Shown: piece by piece, positions 42,945-51,358 of the stretch
Layout of the letters: each line of letters opens with the position of its first letter
How positions within the stretch are numbered: the first letter of the stretch is position 1
DNA from: Sinorhizobium fredii USDA 205
GTDB lineage: Bacteria > Pseudomonadota > Alphaproteobacteria > Rhizobiales > Rhizobiaceae
Assembly: GCF_001461695.1 (NCBI RefSeq)
Contig: NZ_AUTC01000035.1
Span: 62,001 to 126,000 of the forward strand
Direction of reading: 5' to 3'
DNA length: 64,000 bases
Made by a program: the position numbers and the translations under genes
The notes under the pieces: generated by a model
What the model saw: the letters and a program-made list of their open reading frames with translations, nothing else
The model's database searches: none
What the model was told of the DNA's origin: nothing

Positions 42945-43208
42945 ATGAAGACAGTTGTTGCTGCCTTGCTTTGCGGCGTGCTCGTCGCCGGCAGTGCGAA
43001 TGCTGCGATGGTGACCAACAAGGATGGCGAATCCGCCATACTCGTAATCGTAGAGGGGGAAAGCCGGATGGAAGTGGTCGTCAATTCCGGCGCTACGGAA
43101 ATGATCTGCCCAAGCGGCTGCTTCGTGACCGCGCCAAGCGGCGATCACATTGGTCTCCAGGGCGACGAAACAATAGAGATCGTCAACGGGTCCGTTGTCG
43201 TCAAATAG
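42945..43208 (+). CDS. Small exported protein
   Basis: 87 aa from ATG 42945. The signal peptide (MKTVVAALLCGVLVAGSANA) is followed by a beta-rich domain (AMVTNKDGESAILVIVEGES, RMEVVVNSGATEMICPSGCF), with a Cys pair (CPSGC). The family is common in rhizobia, function unknown to me. A hairpin lies four bases downstream of its stop. Confidence 0.65.
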   Translation: MKTVVAALLCGVLVAGSANAAMVTNKDGESAILVIVEGESRMEVVVNSGATEMICPSGCFVTAPSGDHIGLQGDETIEIVNGSVVVK

Positions 43209-43211
43209 CGA

Positions 43212-43234
43212 ACGGCGGGACCATTGCCCGCCGT
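43212..43234. terminator. Hairpin between convergent genes
   Basis: ACGGCGGG-accattg-CCCGCCGT forms a perfect eight-base-pair stem. It lies between the rightward exported-protein gene and the leftward CBS gene and may terminate both, though no T-run follows on either strand. Confidence 0.5.
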
Positions 43235-43274
43235 CGTCTCGTGCTATGCACCCAGACAATTTTCCGGGTGCGGC

Positions 43275-43694
43275 TCAGGCGTGGTGAGCACTGACCGCCT
43301 TGACCAGTTCGCCTGCCATTTGCTGGCTGGTGCAGTGGGAAATGTCGCCCAGTGACAGCATGCCGACCATGCGCTTGTCGTCGTTGATGACCGGCAGTCG
43401 CCGGATCTTCTTCGACTCCATCAGGTGAATGGCGTCTTCGACGGATTCACTGGTGCGGCAATAGACGATTTCCCTGGTCATGACGTCGCGGGCCGTCAAC
43501 GAAGAAACATCCCTGCCATTCGCCAGTGCGCGCAGCGTGATGTCGCGATCCGTCACCATCCCGATCAGGCGATCATTCTCACCGACCGGCAGCGCGCCGA
43601 TATCCTCTTCTTTCATGATGCGCGCGATCGTCCGCAAATCCGTTTCCGGGCCGATCCAACGAACACCGGAATGCATGGCTTCTTCGGTTCTCAT
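43275..43694 (-). CDS. CBS-domain pair protein
   Basis: 139 aa from ATG 43694, with GGGAGG five bases upstream. Two CBS domains are visible: MHSGVRWIGPETDLRTIARI, then ALPVGENDRLIGMVTDRDIT, and the second ARDVMTREIVYCRTSESVED with RLPVINDDKRMVGMLSLGDI. The GMVTDRDIT and GMLSLGDIS ends are typical adenine-nucleotide-binding edges. It is a soluble stand-alone pair, probably binding AMP/ATP or S-adenosyl ligands and regulating an unknown partner. Confidence 0.85.
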   Translation of the reverse strand: MRTEEAMHSGVRWIGPETDLRTIARIMKEEDIGALPVGENDRLIGMVTDRDITLRALANGRDVSSLTARDVMTREIVYCRTSESVEDAIHLMESKKIRRLPVINDDKRMVGMLSLGDISHCTSQQMAGELVKAVSAHHA

Positions 43695-43835
43695 CATATC
43701 CTCCCATCTTTCTCCAAGCCACATTATACGCCGGAAATCGTGGCTAATCGTTGGAATCTGGGCACCCGACAGGAATTCCGCACGGGTGTGCAAGCGCCCA
43801 GAGAGGTGATGCGCCCCAAAGTGCGAACGGGGCGC

Positions 43836-44466
43836 TCACGTTAGTTTCCGCCGCCGCTCCAGCTCTGCTTCGCTGGGCTGGTCGAATTCGAACGAACCTG
43901 TGGCGACCGGCCCGCCGCGGGTATATTTGTTGACCGTGACGCCGGTTCCGGAAACCCTCGAACTGACCAGCTTGAGCGCCATCGGCGTCGCATCTTCGCC
44001 GAATAGCTTCTTGCCCTTCCCGAGAATGACGGGAAAGTACGAGATGTACATCTCGTCGACCAGGTCATTGCGAAAAAGGGTCTGGAGGAAATCGGTAGAA
44101 CCTTGCGTCAACAGATCCGGTCCTTCCTCGCCTTTCAACTCTCCGAGCGCAGCGAGCACGTCGCTCCCCAGCGTCTGGCTGTTTTGCCATTCGAGCTTCG
44201 GGGCCGGATTGCGTGTCGCGACATATTTGGTGATGCGGTCGAACAAGGTGCCGATCGAGTCGCCGGCACCCGCGTAGGGCCAGTGCGCCGCGAAGATGTC
44301 ATAGGTTTTTCGGCCAAGCAGCAAGTCAAACGGCTTGGCAAACATCTCGTCGACCGCCTGTCCAGCCACCATACTTGAAGCCGCCGACGGGATCTTCATG
44401 CGGCCCGCCGGGCGCCTGCATGATTCCATCAAGGCTTACGAATGCACCAACGATGATCTTTCTCAT
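43836..44466 (-). pseudogene. RibD-C/DHFR-like reductase, internal deletion and frameshift
   Basis: From ATG 44466 (good GGGAGAG upstream) the frame gives MRKIIVGAFVSLDGIMQAPG, GPHEDPVGGFKYGGWT and then fails at 44326. Another frame continues QAVDEMFAKPFDLLLGRKTY to the stop at 43836. Intact relatives have about eight to ten residues between GGW and the DEMF-like helix, so a short out-of-frame deletion near 44350-44370 is likely. The rest (DIFAAHWPYAGAGDSIGTLF, YISYFPVILGKGKKLFGED) is well preserved, suggesting a recent event. Confidence 0.7.
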
Positions 44467-44646
44467 CTCAGCTCTCCCTGGTCGCATGTTGCTTGATCTA
44501 GGACGTATGGCGGCGGCCGGTTCCGACAGTCGCAAGGCGATTTTCGATTCTTGTGCGTGGATCCTCGCCGCAAGTCATCATAGCGGCGCTGCTAGTGCAA
44601 AAGGGGTCGGCGGTTTTCTTCGGCGATGCCCCAGCGAAAGCGGCGA

Positions 44647-45054
44647 TCAGGCGGGGTCCGTTTCGTAAATTGTCGTCTCGGGCGGCAGTTGAACCCAGGA
44701 GTGCCGGCGGCAGTCGTAGACCGAATCCTGCGGCGGCGGAAAACTTGGGTCGGCAAAGGCGCCGACGGCGACGCCAACGGACGAATCTTCACGGCCTTCC
44801 TCGGTGTGGAACAGGTTCGTCCCGCAAACGGGACAGAAGCGAAATCTGAACTTCGCGCCCTTGTCGCCAACGCGAACGTATTCGGTTGCAGTGCCGAAGA
44901 CCTTGTAGGGTGCCGCGAAGCCGGCGAGGGCCGCAAAGACGCTGCCGGTTCGACGTTGACAGGCGAAGCAATGGCAAAGACCGACGCCGAGCGGCTCGCC
45001 CTGAACCTCGATCCGCAGCTGGCCGCAGGAACATGTGGCTGTTCGAGAACGCAT
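44647..45054 (-). CDS. GFA-family (CENP-V/GFA) zinc-binding protein
   Basis: 135 aa. The zinc motifs are ATCSCGQLRIEV, LCHCFACQRRTGSVFAALAG and RFCPVCGTNLFH, complete for a GFA fold. It differs from the protein at 10206 in length and in the CHCFAC spacing, so it is a separate subfamily. Substrate unknown. The start at 45054 lies at an ATG without a strong ribosome-binding site. Confidence 0.8.
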   Translation of the reverse strand: MRSRTATCSCGQLRIEVQGEPLGVGLCHCFACQRRTGSVFAALAGFAAPYKVFGTATEYVRVGDKGAKFRFRFCPVCGTNLFHTEEGREDSSVGVAVGAFADPSFPPPQDSVYDCRRHSWVQLPPETTIYETDPA

Positions 45055-45123
45055 TGGGCATCACCTCGCAGGATGCTGTCGATGTTCCGGGGGATAAGCC
45101 GGCGCCTTCTTCAGAAGGTCTGC

Positions 45124-45366
45124 TCAGTCGTCGTGATCAAAATAGCGGCGCCATTCGCCTTCGCCGCGATTGCGTCCGTCGCGGTATGTCCGGCGAAAAA
45201 CGCGGCGTTCGCAGTAGCCGTCTTCGCAATAGGTGTCGACGATCCGCTCGTTCACGACCCCGTTGTTGGACGAACTGTTCGAGCTTGTGTTCGATGATTG
45301 GCTGCCGGCTTCGGCCGTGCCGGTCATCATCGCCGCGGCGGCAAATAGAATTGGTAGGATACGCAT
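45124..45366 (-). CDS. Small exported hypothetical protein
   Basis: 80 aa. The signal peptide (MRILPILFAAAAMMTGTAEA) is followed by a Ser/Asn-rich segment (GSQSSNTSSNSSSNN) and a charged C-terminal part with two Cys (IVDTYCEDGYCERRVFRRTY). Secretion and a disulfide are likely. The function is unknown. GGAG is present upstream of the start (GAAGGAGTAAGCC). Confidence 0.65.
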   Translation of the reverse strand: MRILPILFAAAAMMTGTAEAGSQSSNTSSNSSSNNGVVNERIVDTYCEDGYCERRVFRRTYRDGRNRGEGEWRRYFDHDD

Positions 45367-45447
45367 GGCTTACTCCTTCACCTGCCACCACATTGAGCCG
45401 TCAAGCCTGAACCTCTACTGAACGATGGAGGTCTGGTTTGGCCGACC

Positions 45448-46857
45448 TCACGGAATCGCGAAAATGCTGATCTCGTTGGCGATGCCGCGCAGCGTGACGT
45501 TGTGCGACATCGGACTTAAGCCTCGGTCCGAAAGCAAGCCGGAGGCGCGCGGGTCTTCGAGCACCGAGCCGGTCGCGAAGATCTCGCGCGAGGTGGCAAG
45601 GTGCTGGACGCGCGAAGCGATATTGACGGTCTGGCCGAAATAGTCCTGCCGTTCGTTCAAGTTGACGGCGATACACGGCCCTTCGTGGATGCCGATCTTC
45701 AAGAGCAGGTCTTCGCGGCCGCGCTCGTCGTTCAGATTTCGCATGGCGTCACGCATCCGCATGGCCGCGGCGACTGCCCGGTCCGGTGTCGGGAAGGTCG
45801 CCATCACAGCATCGCCGATCGTCTTGACAACGGCGCCGGCCTCGGCCGCGACGATCTCGTGCAGGACCCGGAAATGCGCCCGGACGAGATCGAAGGCCGC
45901 CAGATCACCGACCCGCTCGTAGAGCTCGGTCGAGCCGCGCAGGTCGGTAAAGAGGAAGGTGAGGCTGGTGATCTTCAGCCGCTGGTCGACGTCGAGCATG
46001 TCGGTGCGATAGATGTCGCGGAAGGTCTGATTGGAGAGCAGCCGCTTGGCGGTGAGCAACGGCCGCCGGCGGCCGAGCATGCCATGCAGCGCCTCGTTGG
46101 CGATGCAGACCGAGGGGAGGGTGCGGACCTCCGCATGGTTCTCCACCTGGATGCGAAGCGGCCCGGGCTGCATGTTCAGTGTTTCGGCATGTCGGTGCGC
46201 ACGGTCGAAGACGAGGGCAAGGTTCCGCCGCTCCCTGGTCGGCTCGCCGCTGACGTCGAGGAACTGCGCCGCATGCGTCACTGGCTCGAAGACGATGACG
46301 AACTCGGCCGGAAGCTGCAGCGAGATGACCGCCTTTTCGCCCGGCGGCAATTCCAGCGTTTCAATAATGAACTCGTCGAACTTTTCTTCGTAATCGTCCT
46401 CCGGCAGGTCGATGCCGGAGCCCCAATACATCTGGCGGAAATATTCGATCGCCGGCATTTCATGCGGGTTATGCGCCTCGATGTGGCGTACCCGCGGGCT
46501 CACTGTGAACGTCACCTCGACCATTTCGTCGAGGGTCGGCTCGTAGCCGGCGGCGCAGAGCGCGCAGGTATATTCCGTGCTCTGCACCGTCTTTAAGGAT
46601 GTATTGGCATCGAGCACCCCGCCACAGCCGGGGCAGAGCACGTTCCAGGAGAGCTCGAAAATGCCGAGCCGCGACGCGTGCAGGAAGCCCGCGATCGTCT
46701 CCTCCTCGTCGAGCCCTTCGGAGGCGGCGAAGACAAGCGCATTGATGCGGCAAAGCTTGCGGTCCGGCGCATCCTTCACGAGCCGCTCGAAGGCATCGAC
46801 AACCCCCGGCTTCACAGACTGGCGGAGCATTTCGAAGAGAGTCTGAGCTTCACCCAT
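45448..46857 (-). CDS. Class III adenylate/guanylate cyclase with N-terminal zinc ribbon
   Basis: 469 aa. Residues 75-101 hold a four-Cys ribbon (CPGC... CALC), followed by a domain of unknown role (DUF5939-like). The catalytic domain begins FLFTDLRGSTELYERVGD (303-318) and has KTIGDAVMATF (345-355) and NERQDYFGQTVNIASRVQHL. The metal-binding Asp305 and Asp349 are present, so the domain looks active. It should make cAMP or cGMP; ATP versus GTP choice cannot be read by eye. No membrane segments are visible, so it is cytoplasmic. Confidence 0.85.
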   Translation of the reverse strand: MGEAQTLFEMLRQSVKPGVVDAFERLVKDAPDRKLCRINALVFAASEGLDEEETIAGFLHASRLGIFELSWNVLCPGCGGVLDANTSLKTVQSTEYTCALCAAGYEPTLDEMVEVTFTVSPRVRHIEAHNPHEMPAIEYFRQMYWGSGIDLPEDDYEEKFDEFIIETLELPPGEKAVISLQLPAEFVIVFEPVTHAAQFLDVSGEPTRERRNLALVFDRAHRHAETLNMQPGPLRIQVENHAEVRTLPSVCIANEALHGMLGRRRPLLTAKRLLSNQTFRDIYRTDMLDVDQRLKITSLTFLFTDLRGSTELYERVGDLAAFDLVRAHFRVLHEIVAAEAGAVVKTIGDAVMATFPTPDRAVAAAMRMRDAMRNLNDERGREDLLLKIGIHEGPCIAVNLNERQDYFGQTVNIASRVQHLATSREIFATGSVLEDPRASGLLSDRGLSPMSHNVTLRGIANEISIFAIP

Positions 46858-47044
46858 GCAGACATTCTATACGGAAAATGCCGTGCGGTCAGGCGATTTG
46901 ATGGGATGACGGGCGAGGCGCGTGATTTGTCTGCGTCAAATAATAGAGCGCGTAAGATCGATGGCCGGCGATCGTTCCATTAACACCCAATAAAGTCTCT
47001 TCCCCTACGATGCTTGCGGGGAAACTCTTTCACATAGGCGATCA

Positions 47045-47878
47045 ATGTCCTTCTTCGGCGTTTCCGGAATGTATTATTCCGGCGAATCCCTTGGCGAGCA
47101 CCGCATTGTGCTTGCCGAGGACTCCAACCTGTTCTCATCGATGGTCTCGAAGCGACTGAAGGAATTGTTCGATATCGACGTGATCGTCTGCCGCGACTAC
47201 GAGGATTTGCAGTTCGCCGTGGAGAATGCGTCCTTTCCGGCCTCGCTCGCCATTTCCAACATCAACCTGCCGGGGGCGGAGAACGGTGAGGCGTTGAACT
47301 ATCTGATCGAGATGAGCATACCGACGGTGGTTTTCACCGGCTCCTTCCAGGAGAAGACGCGCGAGGCGATCCTTGCCAAGGATATCGTCGACTACGTCAT
47401 CAAGGACAGTGTCTTTGCGGTCGACATGCTGGCGGAATCGGTCTGCCGGTTCCTCACGAACAAGAAGCATCACGTGCTGATCGTCGACGACAGTCCGACG
47501 GCCCGGGCGCTGCTGACCACGCAGCTGAAGCGCTACAATTTCCGCACGAGCTCAGCCGACAGCGGCGCGGCCGCACTGGAAATCCTCAAGAACAATCCCG
47601 ATATCGCGCTGGTCATCACCGATTACAACATGCCGGATATCGACGGCTTCGAACTGACGCGCCGCATCCGCTCGGCCCACGGCCCGCATCAGTTGCGCAT
47701 CATCGGCGTTTCCTCATCGACCAACCGGTTGCTTTCGGCGCGCTTCCTCAAGGCCGGGGGCAATGATTTCGTGGTGCGCCCCTTCGTCAACGAGGAGTTC
47801 TATTGCCGCGTCAATCAGAACCTCGATACTTTGACAAAGATAAAGACATTGAGCGAAAGGGTGAAAATTCCCGCCTGA
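47045..47878 (+). CDS. Double-receiver response regulator
   Basis: 277 aa with two receiver domains. Receiver 1 (about 20-138) keeps Glu25-Asp26, Thr98 and Lys120 but has Asn72 at the phosphoacceptor position (AISNINLPG), so it should not be phosphorylated. Receiver 2 (about 143-260) keeps Asp148-Asp149 and phosphoacceptor Asp193 (ITDYNMPD) but has Arg245 in place of the usual Lys (VVRPF). No output domain is present. It is related to the neighbouring protein at 48047, which adds GGDEF, so the two may act in one pathway. Confidence 0.85.
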   Translation: MSFFGVSGMYYSGESLGEHRIVLAEDSNLFSSMVSKRLKELFDIDVIVCRDYEDLQFAVENASFPASLAISNINLPGAENGEALNYLIEMSIPTVVFTGSFQEKTREAILAKDIVDYVIKDSVFAVDMLAESVCRFLTNKKHHVLIVDDSPTARALLTTQLKRYNFRTSSADSGAAALEILKNNPDIALVITDYNMPDIDGFELTRRIRSAHGPHQLRIIGVSSSTNRLLSARFLKAGGNDFVVRPFVNEEFYCRVNQNLDTLTKIKTLSERVKIPA

Positions 47879-48046
47879 CGCTCGCGCGAATTTTCAGGCA
47901 AGCGGTTGAAATTCCATGCTGGTGGTTGCTTTGTTAACGAAATTGCAACCGCCAGCCCGTTCAATCGCGGCAAATAGAAATGGGGAAATTCCCGGATACG
48001 CACATCTGACCGAAGGGGCCTCGGTCTGCGGCGCGAACGGGCGCAA

Positions 48047-49495
48047 ATGCATACTGGGGCACCGGAGACCCCGCCAAGGGAGCGGTTCGCGCAGAGGCGA
48101 GAAGACCTCGACGTCGCTGCACCGGGAGCATGGGTTGCCGAAGGGGATGGGGTTGCAGGGGTCGTGAGATTGCGCCGCGCGTCGGGACGGGCGAACCATA
48201 TTCAGAAGCACCGCGACAAGCGTCTGCTGCTCGTCGAGGATTCGCGGATGTTCGCGGCCGCTCTCAAGCACGGTCTGGAGCTGACGCACGGGATAAACGT
48301 CGCCCATTGCGCCTCGCTCGCGGCGGTAAAGGCCGAGGTCGCTGCTGCGGGGGAGTGGGCGTTTTCGCTCGCGGTCCTCGATCTCAACCTGCCCGACGCG
48401 CCGAATTGCGAGGCATTGGACTTCATCCTTGCGAACAATGTGCCGGCTATCGTCTTCACGGCCGCCTTCAACGACAGCACCCGCGATCAGATCCTCAATC
48501 GAGGTGTTGCCGACTGCATCGTCAAGAACGAGCCGGAATCGATCGAGCGACTGATCGCGGCGGTCGACCGGGTCCTCACCAAAGGACGAACCACGGTGCT
48601 GCTCGTCGACTCCTGCGCCGCCTCGCGACAGGACCTCGCGAGTATTCTGCGGCGTGGCTTGTTTGCGGTGATCGAGGCGTCGGAGGCTTGGGAAGCGTTG
48701 CAGGTTCTGGACCAGGGCGAAACCGTCGACGTCATCGTCACAGACACGGGTCTTGCCGACCTTGCGGGGCTCGCGCTGCTCGGGGAGGTGCAGAAGCGTC
48801 AGGGAGAGGATGCCGTACCGATCATCGGTCTATCGGAACAGGGTGACGCGCGCGTGGCGGCGCGCTTCATCGAGGCGGGCGGAGCGGATTTCATCCGCAA
48901 GCCGTTCCTTGAGGCCGAGTTCAGCGGACGCATCCGGCACGCCGCCATGCTCCAGAAGCGCATTCAGGCACTGAAACTCGCGGCCGCGAGCGACTACCTG
49001 ACGGGAATCTTCAACCGCCGGCACTTCTTCATGACCGGGCCACGCCTGATCGATCAATATCTAAGACGCGGCGAAGGGACATCGATCGCGGTTCTCGACA
49101 TCGACCATTTCAAACGCCTTAACGATACTTATGGCCACGAGATCGGCGATCTCGTGCTGAAGCATGTCGCCGGGCGATTGAAAGCGCTGGTCGGCGACCA
49201 GCATCTGCTGGCGCGTCTGGGTGGCGAGGAATTCGGCATTCTTTTCGATGGCCTCGACGTGCGCGAGGCTTTTGCCTTTTGTGAGAGGCTGCGGGTGGAG
49301 CTTGCGAAATCGAAGATCGTCGCCGACGACGAGGAACTGGCGATTACCGTCTCGATAGGTCTTGCGACGATTGAAGCGCCGGAAGCCTTCGAGAACTACC
49401 TGCACGCTGCTGACCAGTTCCTCTACATGGCGAAGCATGCAGGACGAAACCGCGTCATTTCCGAGCTTGCGCTGCTCGATGCACTCGCATCTTAA
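48047..49495 (+). CDS. Double-receiver diguanylate cyclase (REC-REC-GGEEF)
   Basis: 482 aa if the ATG 48047 start is used; GTG 48164 (VRLRRASGRANHIQKHRDKR) is an alternative closer to the first domain. Receiver 1 (about 58-175) is intact: Glu64-Asp65, Asp112 (VLDLNLPD), Lys160. Receiver 2 (about 183-300) has only one Asp at its acidic pocket (LLVDSC), but Asp233 and Lys285 are kept. The C-terminal domain has SDYLTGIFNRRHFF, VLDIDHFKRLNDTYGHEIGD and GGEEF at 392-396, so c-di-GMP synthesis is expected. No RxxD inhibitory site precedes GGEEF. This start is uncertain. Confidence 0.85.
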   Translation: MHTGAPETPPRERFAQRREDLDVAAPGAWVAEGDGVAGVVRLRRASGRANHIQKHRDKRLLLVEDSRMFAAALKHGLELTHGINVAHCASLAAVKAEVAAAGEWAFSLAVLDLNLPDAPNCEALDFILANNVPAIVFTAAFNDSTRDQILNRGVADCIVKNEPESIERLIAAVDRVLTKGRTTVLLVDSCAASRQDLASILRRGLFAVIEASEAWEALQVLDQGETVDVIVTDTGLADLAGLALLGEVQKRQGEDAVPIIGLSEQGDARVAARFIEAGGADFIRKPFLEAEFSGRIRHAAMLQKRIQALKLAAASDYLTGIFNRRHFFMTGPRLIDQYLRRGEGTSIAVLDIDHFKRLNDTYGHEIGDLVLKHVAGRLKALVGDQHLLARLGGEEFGILFDGLDVREAFAFCERLRVELAKSKIVADDEELAITVSIGLATIEAPEAFENYLHAADQFLYMAKHAGRNRVISELALLDALAS

Positions 49496-49501
49496 GCGCT
49501 A

Positions 49502-49518
49502 GCCGGCCGAGGGCCGGC
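49502..49518. terminator. Hairpin between convergent genes
   Basis: GCCGGCC-gag-GGCCGGC, a seven-base-pair GC stem, follows the diguanylate cyclase stop by seven bases and precedes the convergent regulator gene. No T-run is present. Confidence 0.45.
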
Positions 49519-49545
49519 CACTTCCAATCCCGAGTGTGAATCAGT

Positions 49546-50550
49546 TCAGCGCGCCATCTGCAGCGTCAGCTTGCGCTCGGCTCGCTCCTGCTGCGGCGAG
49601 CGGTTGTAGAGCTCGCGATAACACTTGGAGAAATGGGAAGCCGAGACGAAACCGCAGGCGACGGCCACTTCGACCACCGGCATCGACGACTGGATCAACA
49701 GGTGCCGGGCGCGATCGAGGCGAATCTCCAGATAGTATCGCGCCGGCGAGCGGCCCATCTCCTGGCGGAACAGTCGCTCGATCTGGCGGCGTGACAGGTC
49801 GGCGCTTTCGGCGATCTCGAGCAGCGAAAGCGGCTCGGAGAGGTTGGCCTCCATGAGTTCGATGATCGACAGGACCTTGGCATTCTGCACGCCGAGGCGG
49901 GCGCGGAGCGGAAGCCGCTGGCGGTCATGCGGACCGCGAACGCGATCGGTCAGGGCCTGCTCGCAGACCCGGTTGACCAGGCTCTCGCCGAAGTCCTGGT
50001 CGATCAGGTTCAGCATCATGTCGAGGGATGCGGTGCCACCGGCGCAAGTGTAAATGTTGCTGTCGATTTCATAGAGGTCCGCATAGACCTCCGCCTGCGG
50101 GAAGCTTTCGGAAAAGCCGGGCAGGTTTTCCCAGTGGATGGCACAGCGCTTACCCGTGAGCAGGCCCGCGGAGGCCAACACATGGGCGCCCGTACAGAGG
50201 CTGCCGACGGCAATGCCGCGATTGTAGACCTCGCGCAGCCAGGCGTTGACCGATTTGTTCTGGAACTCTTCGACATAGACGCCCGAACAGACCAGCACCA
50301 TGGAGGGGCGGTTCTCGCCGGCCAGGAATTTGCGCTCATCCGCAAGCGAGGTGTTGACCTCGAGAGCGATGCCGGCCGAGGAGAAGACTTTCTGACCATC
50401 GGTCGAGGCGAGGCGCCACGTATACGCCTCGTAGCCGAGCATGCGGTTGGCGATGCGGAGAGTTTCGATCGCCGCGGAGAAGGGCAGCATTGAAAAGTTC
50501 GGCACCAGAAAGAAGACGAGCGAGCGCTTTTTGGTCAGAGGCTTGTTCAT
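49546..50550 (-). CDS. GlxA-family AraC-type regulator (GbdR-like)
   Basis: About 334 aa (MNKPLTKKRSLVFFLVPNFS). The N-terminal half is a DJ-1/PfpI-type domain (MVLVCSGVYVEEFQNKSVNA, GSLCTGAHVLASAGLLTGKR with the nucleophile-elbow-like Cys), which in this group senses a ligand rather than hydrolysing it. The C-terminal half is an AraC double HTH (SLLEIAESADLSRRQIERLF, EVAVACGFVSASHFSKCYRE). Overall layout and the PNFSMLPFSAAIETLRIANR stretch resemble GbdR, the glycine-betaine-responsive activator, but ligand identity is not provable here. An alternative start is ATG 50562. Confidence 0.85.
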   Translation of the reverse strand: MNKPLTKKRSLVFFLVPNFSMLPFSAAIETLRIANRMLGYEAYTWRLASTDGQKVFSSAGIALEVNTSLADERKFLAGENRPSMVLVCSGVYVEEFQNKSVNAWLREVYNRGIAVGSLCTGAHVLASAGLLTGKRCAIHWENLPGFSESFPQAEVYADLYEIDSNIYTCAGGTASLDMMLNLIDQDFGESLVNRVCEQALTDRVRGPHDRQRLPLRARLGVQNAKVLSIIELMEANLSEPLSLLEIAESADLSRRQIERLFRQEMGRSPARYYLEIRLDRARHLLIQSSMPVVEVAVACGFVSASHFSKCYRELYNRSPQQERAERKLTLQMAR

Positions 50551-51049
50551 GAGGCTTCCCATGCTGGACGAGGGTGTCTATTCGTCGCTTGGAATATGTC
50601 AAACGGCTTGTCGATTTGCGACATTGACATGGAAAGCCGCGACCGGGAAGAAATTTCGCATTGCGACATTGGGGCAATGGAGTTCCTCGGGCGTCGGAAT
50701 CGGCGATTGTGTGAAAGCGACGGAATGCCCGTCTGAAGTGGCGCAATCCGACAAAATATGCTGCGGGCGCCGGAAGGTGTCGCCTTACAGGGGGTGGTTG
50801 CAATATTGCAGATTGCGACTTTTCCGATGAGGGGGCGACTGATGTCGGTATCTGACAAGCGGCAGGAGCCCGGACAAGCGGCGTGAAGGCCATATTGCAT
50901 GGGCTGGCCGCGACGCTCGGCTCCGGTCTGGCGAAAGTCGCGCCGTGGCGACGCGCCCAAAAATGAAGGGCATTCCGTTTGCGGGAATGCCCTTCATCGT
51001 CTCATCACCACCCAGCAGGCGCGGGGCGTATGACAGGTCGTGTCGCTGT
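50551..51049. promoter_or_regulatory. Upstream region of the GlxA/GbdR-like gene with a repeated 11-mer
   Basis: The region holds TTGCGACATTG twice, at 50616-50626 and 50661-50671, 45 bases apart, and partial copies nearby (ATTGCGAC near 50812). No gene is supported. The repeats may be operator sites for the leftward regulator gene. The right end carries a terminator (50959-50997). Confidence 0.45.
50959..50997 (-). terminator. Strong rho-independent terminator of the DUF1127 gene
   Basis: Read leftward, a perfect 14-base-pair stem (ATGAAGGGCATTCC pairing with GGAATGCCCTTCAT, loop of seven bases) is followed by TTTTT. It lies 53 bases downstream of the DUF1127 stop on the minus strand. Confidence 0.8.
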
Positions 51050-51244
51050 TCATTGTTCCGTCTTATGCACCGCGTCGTCGACGGATGGGAAGCCGATATC
51101 CTTCAGCGTGTCGTAGGAGAGGTTCTCCAGAACTCGTTCGTTGCGGTGCCGCTTCCAAGCGGCCCAGGCGCGTGCGCGCAGGCTGAAAAGACCGGGCAAA
51201 GCCGCAAGGCTCTGGCTCGACGATGCGTTTTGGTTCATAGACAT
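51050..51244 (-). CDS. DUF1127-family small protein
   Basis: 64 aa. The C-terminal half RAWAAWKRHRNERVLENLSY, DTLKDIGFPSVDDA is the DUF1127 signature (W-x(n)-R...L...LxDIG). These small arginine-rich proteins affect phosphate, carbon or RNA homeostasis in alphaproteobacteria and bind RNA in some cases. The N-terminal 20 residues are Ser/Gln-rich. A strong terminator follows. The promoter side contains palindromes shared with the LysR gene. Confidence 0.85.
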   Translation of the reverse strand: MSMNQNASSSQSLAALPGLFSLRARAWAAWKRHRNERVLENLSYDTLKDIGFPSVDDAVHKTEQ

Positions 51245-51310
51245 TGCTGGTTCCTTCTGAGCTTTTCAAAAGGTCGCGACCATGTGTCGGTTATGACGCA
51301 ACCTCATTGA

Positions 51311-51350
51311 TCAATCAAACGAATATGTTTGATGTTTTTCATCAAACATT
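51311..51350. promoter_or_regulatory. Palindromic site upstream of the DUF1127 gene
   Basis: ATCAAAC-gaatat-GTTTGAT (51314-51333) is a perfect seven-base inverted repeat with a six-base spacer, followed by a further ATCAAA half-site at 51341. The 13-mer TCAATCAAACGAA at 51311-51323 recurs exactly at 51777-51789, just before the LysR gene. This is probably a transcription-factor site, possibly for that LysR. Confidence 0.55.
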
Positions 51351-51358
51351 GTGATCGG

